This document shows positions 5,994-7,161 of a stretch of 7,161 bases of DNA, piece after piece (position 1 is the stretch's first letter; each line of letters starts with the position of its first letter). Source of the DNA: Clostridia bacterium (GTDB lineage Bacteria > Bacillota_A > Clostridia > Christensenellales > Aristaeellaceae); NCBI GenBank assembly GCA_017432405.1, contig JAFRJF010000087.1:1-7161 (forward strand), in the 5' to 3' direction. The notes beneath the pieces were generated by a model. That model was not told the DNA's origin. It was given only the letters and a program-made list of their open reading frames with translations, and ran no database searches. Both the position numbers and the translations under genes were made by a program.

Positions 5994-7040
5994 ATGAACG
6001 ACGAGGAACGCATCATCACCACCGGCTACCGCGAGGACGAGGACGACGCGGAGCTTTCGCTGCGCCCCCATTCGCTGGCGGAGTACTTTGGCCAGGACAA
6101 GCTGAAGCAGAGCCTGACCGTGTACATGCAGGCCGCCATCAGCCGCCACGAGCCGCTGGACCACATACTGCTCTACGGCCCGCCCGGACTGGGCAAGACC
6201 ACGCTGGCGGGCATCATCGCGGCGGAGATGGGCCACAACATCCGCGTCACCAGCGGCCCGGCCATCGAGCGGGCGGGCGACCTGGCGTCGATACTGACGA
6301 ACCTGAACGCCGGCGACGTGCTGTTTATCGACGAGATCCACCGCCTCAGCCACCAGGTGGAGGAGGTGCTCTACCCGGCCATGGAGGACTACGCCCTGGA
6401 CATCATGATCGGCAAGGGGCCCTCCGCTCGGTCGATCCGGCTGGACCTGCCGAAGTTCACGCTGATCGGGGCCACCACCCGGGCGGGCATGCTGACGAGC
6501 CCCCTGCGGGACCGCTTCGGCATCACCTTCCGCCTGGAGCTCTACCAGCCGGAACAGCTGGCCGTGATCGTGCGGCGCTCGGCCCAGATCCTCAAGATCG
6601 AATGCGACCACGACGGCGCGCTGGAGATCGCCAGCCGCAGCCGGGGCACGCCCCGCATCGCCAACCGGCTGATCCGGCGGGTGCGGGACTTCGCCCAGGT
6701 GAAGGGCGACGGCAGGATCGACGTGGACATCGCCCGGGAGGCGCTGAACATGCTGGAGGTGGACGAGCTGGGCCTGGACCACGTGGACCGCACGATGCTG
6801 ACCACGATGATGGAGAAGTTCGGCGGCGGGCCGGTGGGCCTGGACACCCTGGCCGCGAGCACCGGCGAGGACGCCAGCACCATCGAGGACGTGTACGAGC
6901 CCTACCTGCTGCAGCTGGGCTTTTTGATGCGCACCCCCCGCGGCCGCGTCTGCACCCAGGCCGCCTACGACCACATGGGGCTGCGGATGCCCAGGCCGGC
7001 GAACGCAGCCAGCGACGGACAGACGAGGATGGATATTTAG
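5994..7040 (+). CDS. ruvB: Holliday junction branch-migration ATPase RuvB
   Basis: AAA+ motor that, with RuvA, drives branch migration of Holliday junctions in recombinational repair. The 348-residue length is normal. Motifs in order: GQDKLK (33-38), Walker [10 protein letters not shown] (62-70), Walker B LFIDEIHR (110-117), sensor 1 in GATTRAG (159-165), the arginine finger region SPLRDRFG (169-176), sensor 2 in [10 protein letters not shown] (217-226), and a C-terminal winged-helix DNA-binding domain (about 265-330) containing [18 protein letters not shown] at 5983-5988 lies five bases before the ATG. No ruvA is seen upstream, although ruvA often precedes ruvB; murJ takes that place. The TAG stop is embedded in a heptamer tandem repeat. 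Identification is secure. Confidence 0.98.
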   Translation: MNDEERIITTGYREDEDDAELSLRPHSLAEYFGQDKLKQSLTVYMQAAISRHEPLDHILLYGPPGLGKTTLAGIIAAEMGHNIRVTSGPAIERAGDLASILTNLNAGDVLFIDEIHRLSHQVEEVLYPAMEDYALDIMIGKGPSARSIRLDLPKFTLIGATTRAGMLTSPLRDRFGITFRLELYQPEQLAVIVRRSAQILKIECDHDGALEIASRSRGTPRIANRLIRRVRDFAQVKGDGRIDVDIAREALNMLEVDELGLDHVDRTMLTTMMEKFGGGPVGLDTLAASTGEDASTIEDVYEPYLLQLGFLMRTPRGRVCTQAAYDHMGLRMPRPANAASDGQTRMDI

Positions 7041-7070
7041 GTTTTAGGTTATAGGTTTTAGGTGTTAGGG
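7039..7070 (+). repeat. Heptamer tandem repeat (AGGTTTT-like, five units) spanning the ruvB stop
   Basis: AGG recurs at 7039, 7046, 7053, 7060 and 7067, an exact seven-base period; the units read AGGTTTT, AGGTTAT, AGGTTTT, AGGTGTT and AGGG. The ruvB TAG (7038-7040) is part of the first unit. Because seven is not a multiple of three, the recurring TAG stops all three forward frames. The GG runs with five-base loops could form a weak two-layer G-quadruplex. Function unknown; short heptamer repeats are known from some bacteria, notably cyanobacteria. Confidence 0.7.
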
Positions 7071-7161
7071 AAGGTAGAAATCCTGAAGGTGCGGGCGCAG
7101 GTGCTGCGGACGATCCGCGCGTTCTTCGACGCGCGCGGGTTCGTGGAGGTGGAGACGCCGG
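7062..7161 (+). CDS. Start of a class II lysyl-tRNA-synthetase-like gene, EpmA/GenX type (3' end cut by window)
   Basis: The last 100 bases read as an open frame containing [20 protein letters not shown] followed by ETP, which is the motif 1 region of class IIb aminoacyl-tRNA synthetases (LysRS, AspRS, AsnRS and EpmA). An in-frame TAG at 7059 leaves at most ten codons before the RAQVL segment, so there is no room for the N-terminal anticodon-binding OB fold. That points to EpmA/GenX-like proteins, which attach a lysine-type residue to elongation factor P, rather than to a true tRNA synthetase. The start is uncertain: the GTG at 7062 is the longest choice and gives [13 protein letters not shown]; a GTG at 7089 is also possible. 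AGGGAAGG at 7067-7074 is the best ribosome-site-like run but does not fit either GTG well. With only about 33 codons visible, the subfamily is an inference. Confidence 0.55.
   Translation, partial: MLGKVEILKVRAQVLRTIRAFFDARGFVEVETP

Noticed and set aside
5253..6974. Open frame of 573 codons on the minus strand across murJ and ruvB
   Set aside because: It is the longest frame in the window but runs antisense to two unmistakable genes and through their spacer; its product is His/Gln/Asp-rich without recognisable domains.
1..7161. Mobile element, CRISPR array, tRNA or rRNA gene
   Set aside because: No transposase, integrase, long terminal repeats, spaced direct repeats or tRNA-like folds were seen; the coding space is filled by conserved chromosomal genes.

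Overview
The window looks like a housekeeping stretch of a GC-rich chromosome. The best guess is an uncultured clostridial Firmicute: it pairs short ACT-domain SerA with SerC and a DUF1015 protein, uses strong GGAGG-type ribosome sites, and uses TTG or GTG starts. This placement is an inference from gene content and style. No phage, transposon, CRISPR array, toxin-antitoxin or defence module is visible, and I do not see a clearly new system.

Left half (1-4221, minus strand, read right to left): one compact operon, serC - serA - membrane-anchored C39-peptidase-like protein - DUF1015 protein, with gaps of 1, 16 and 5 nt. SerA oxidises 3-phosphoglycerate and SerC transaminates the product to phosphoserine, so the operon is the first two steps of serine synthesis. 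No phosphoserine phosphatase gene is in view. The DUF1015 gene is cut by the window edge. The gene between serA and DUF1015 is the least expected member: it keeps the His and Asp of a C39-like fold, but Asp sits where the catalytic Cys should be.

Divergent control region (4222-4412): a perfect TATAAT on the minus strand without a -35 box, two inverted repeats over and just upstream of it, and a TATACT on the plus strand ahead of murJ.

Right half (4413-7161, plus strand): murJ (lipid II flippase, TTG start), a possible 10-codon micro-ORF fused to the murJ stop, ruvB (Holliday-junction helicase motor), a five-unit heptamer repeat that includes the ruvB stop codon, and the first about 33 codons of a class II lysyl-tRNA-synthetase-like (EpmA/GenX-type) gene cut by the window end. 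These genes share direction and tight spacing, but serve cell wall synthesis, recombination and probably translation-factor modification, so they look co-transcribed rather than functionally linked.

Best leads for a second look: the membrane pseudo-peptidase inside a serine operon, the DUF1015 protein with its GDGNHS motif, the telomere-like heptamer repeat, the serC operator candidate, and a marked ATA-CTG codon-pair habit in serA, murJ and ruvB.
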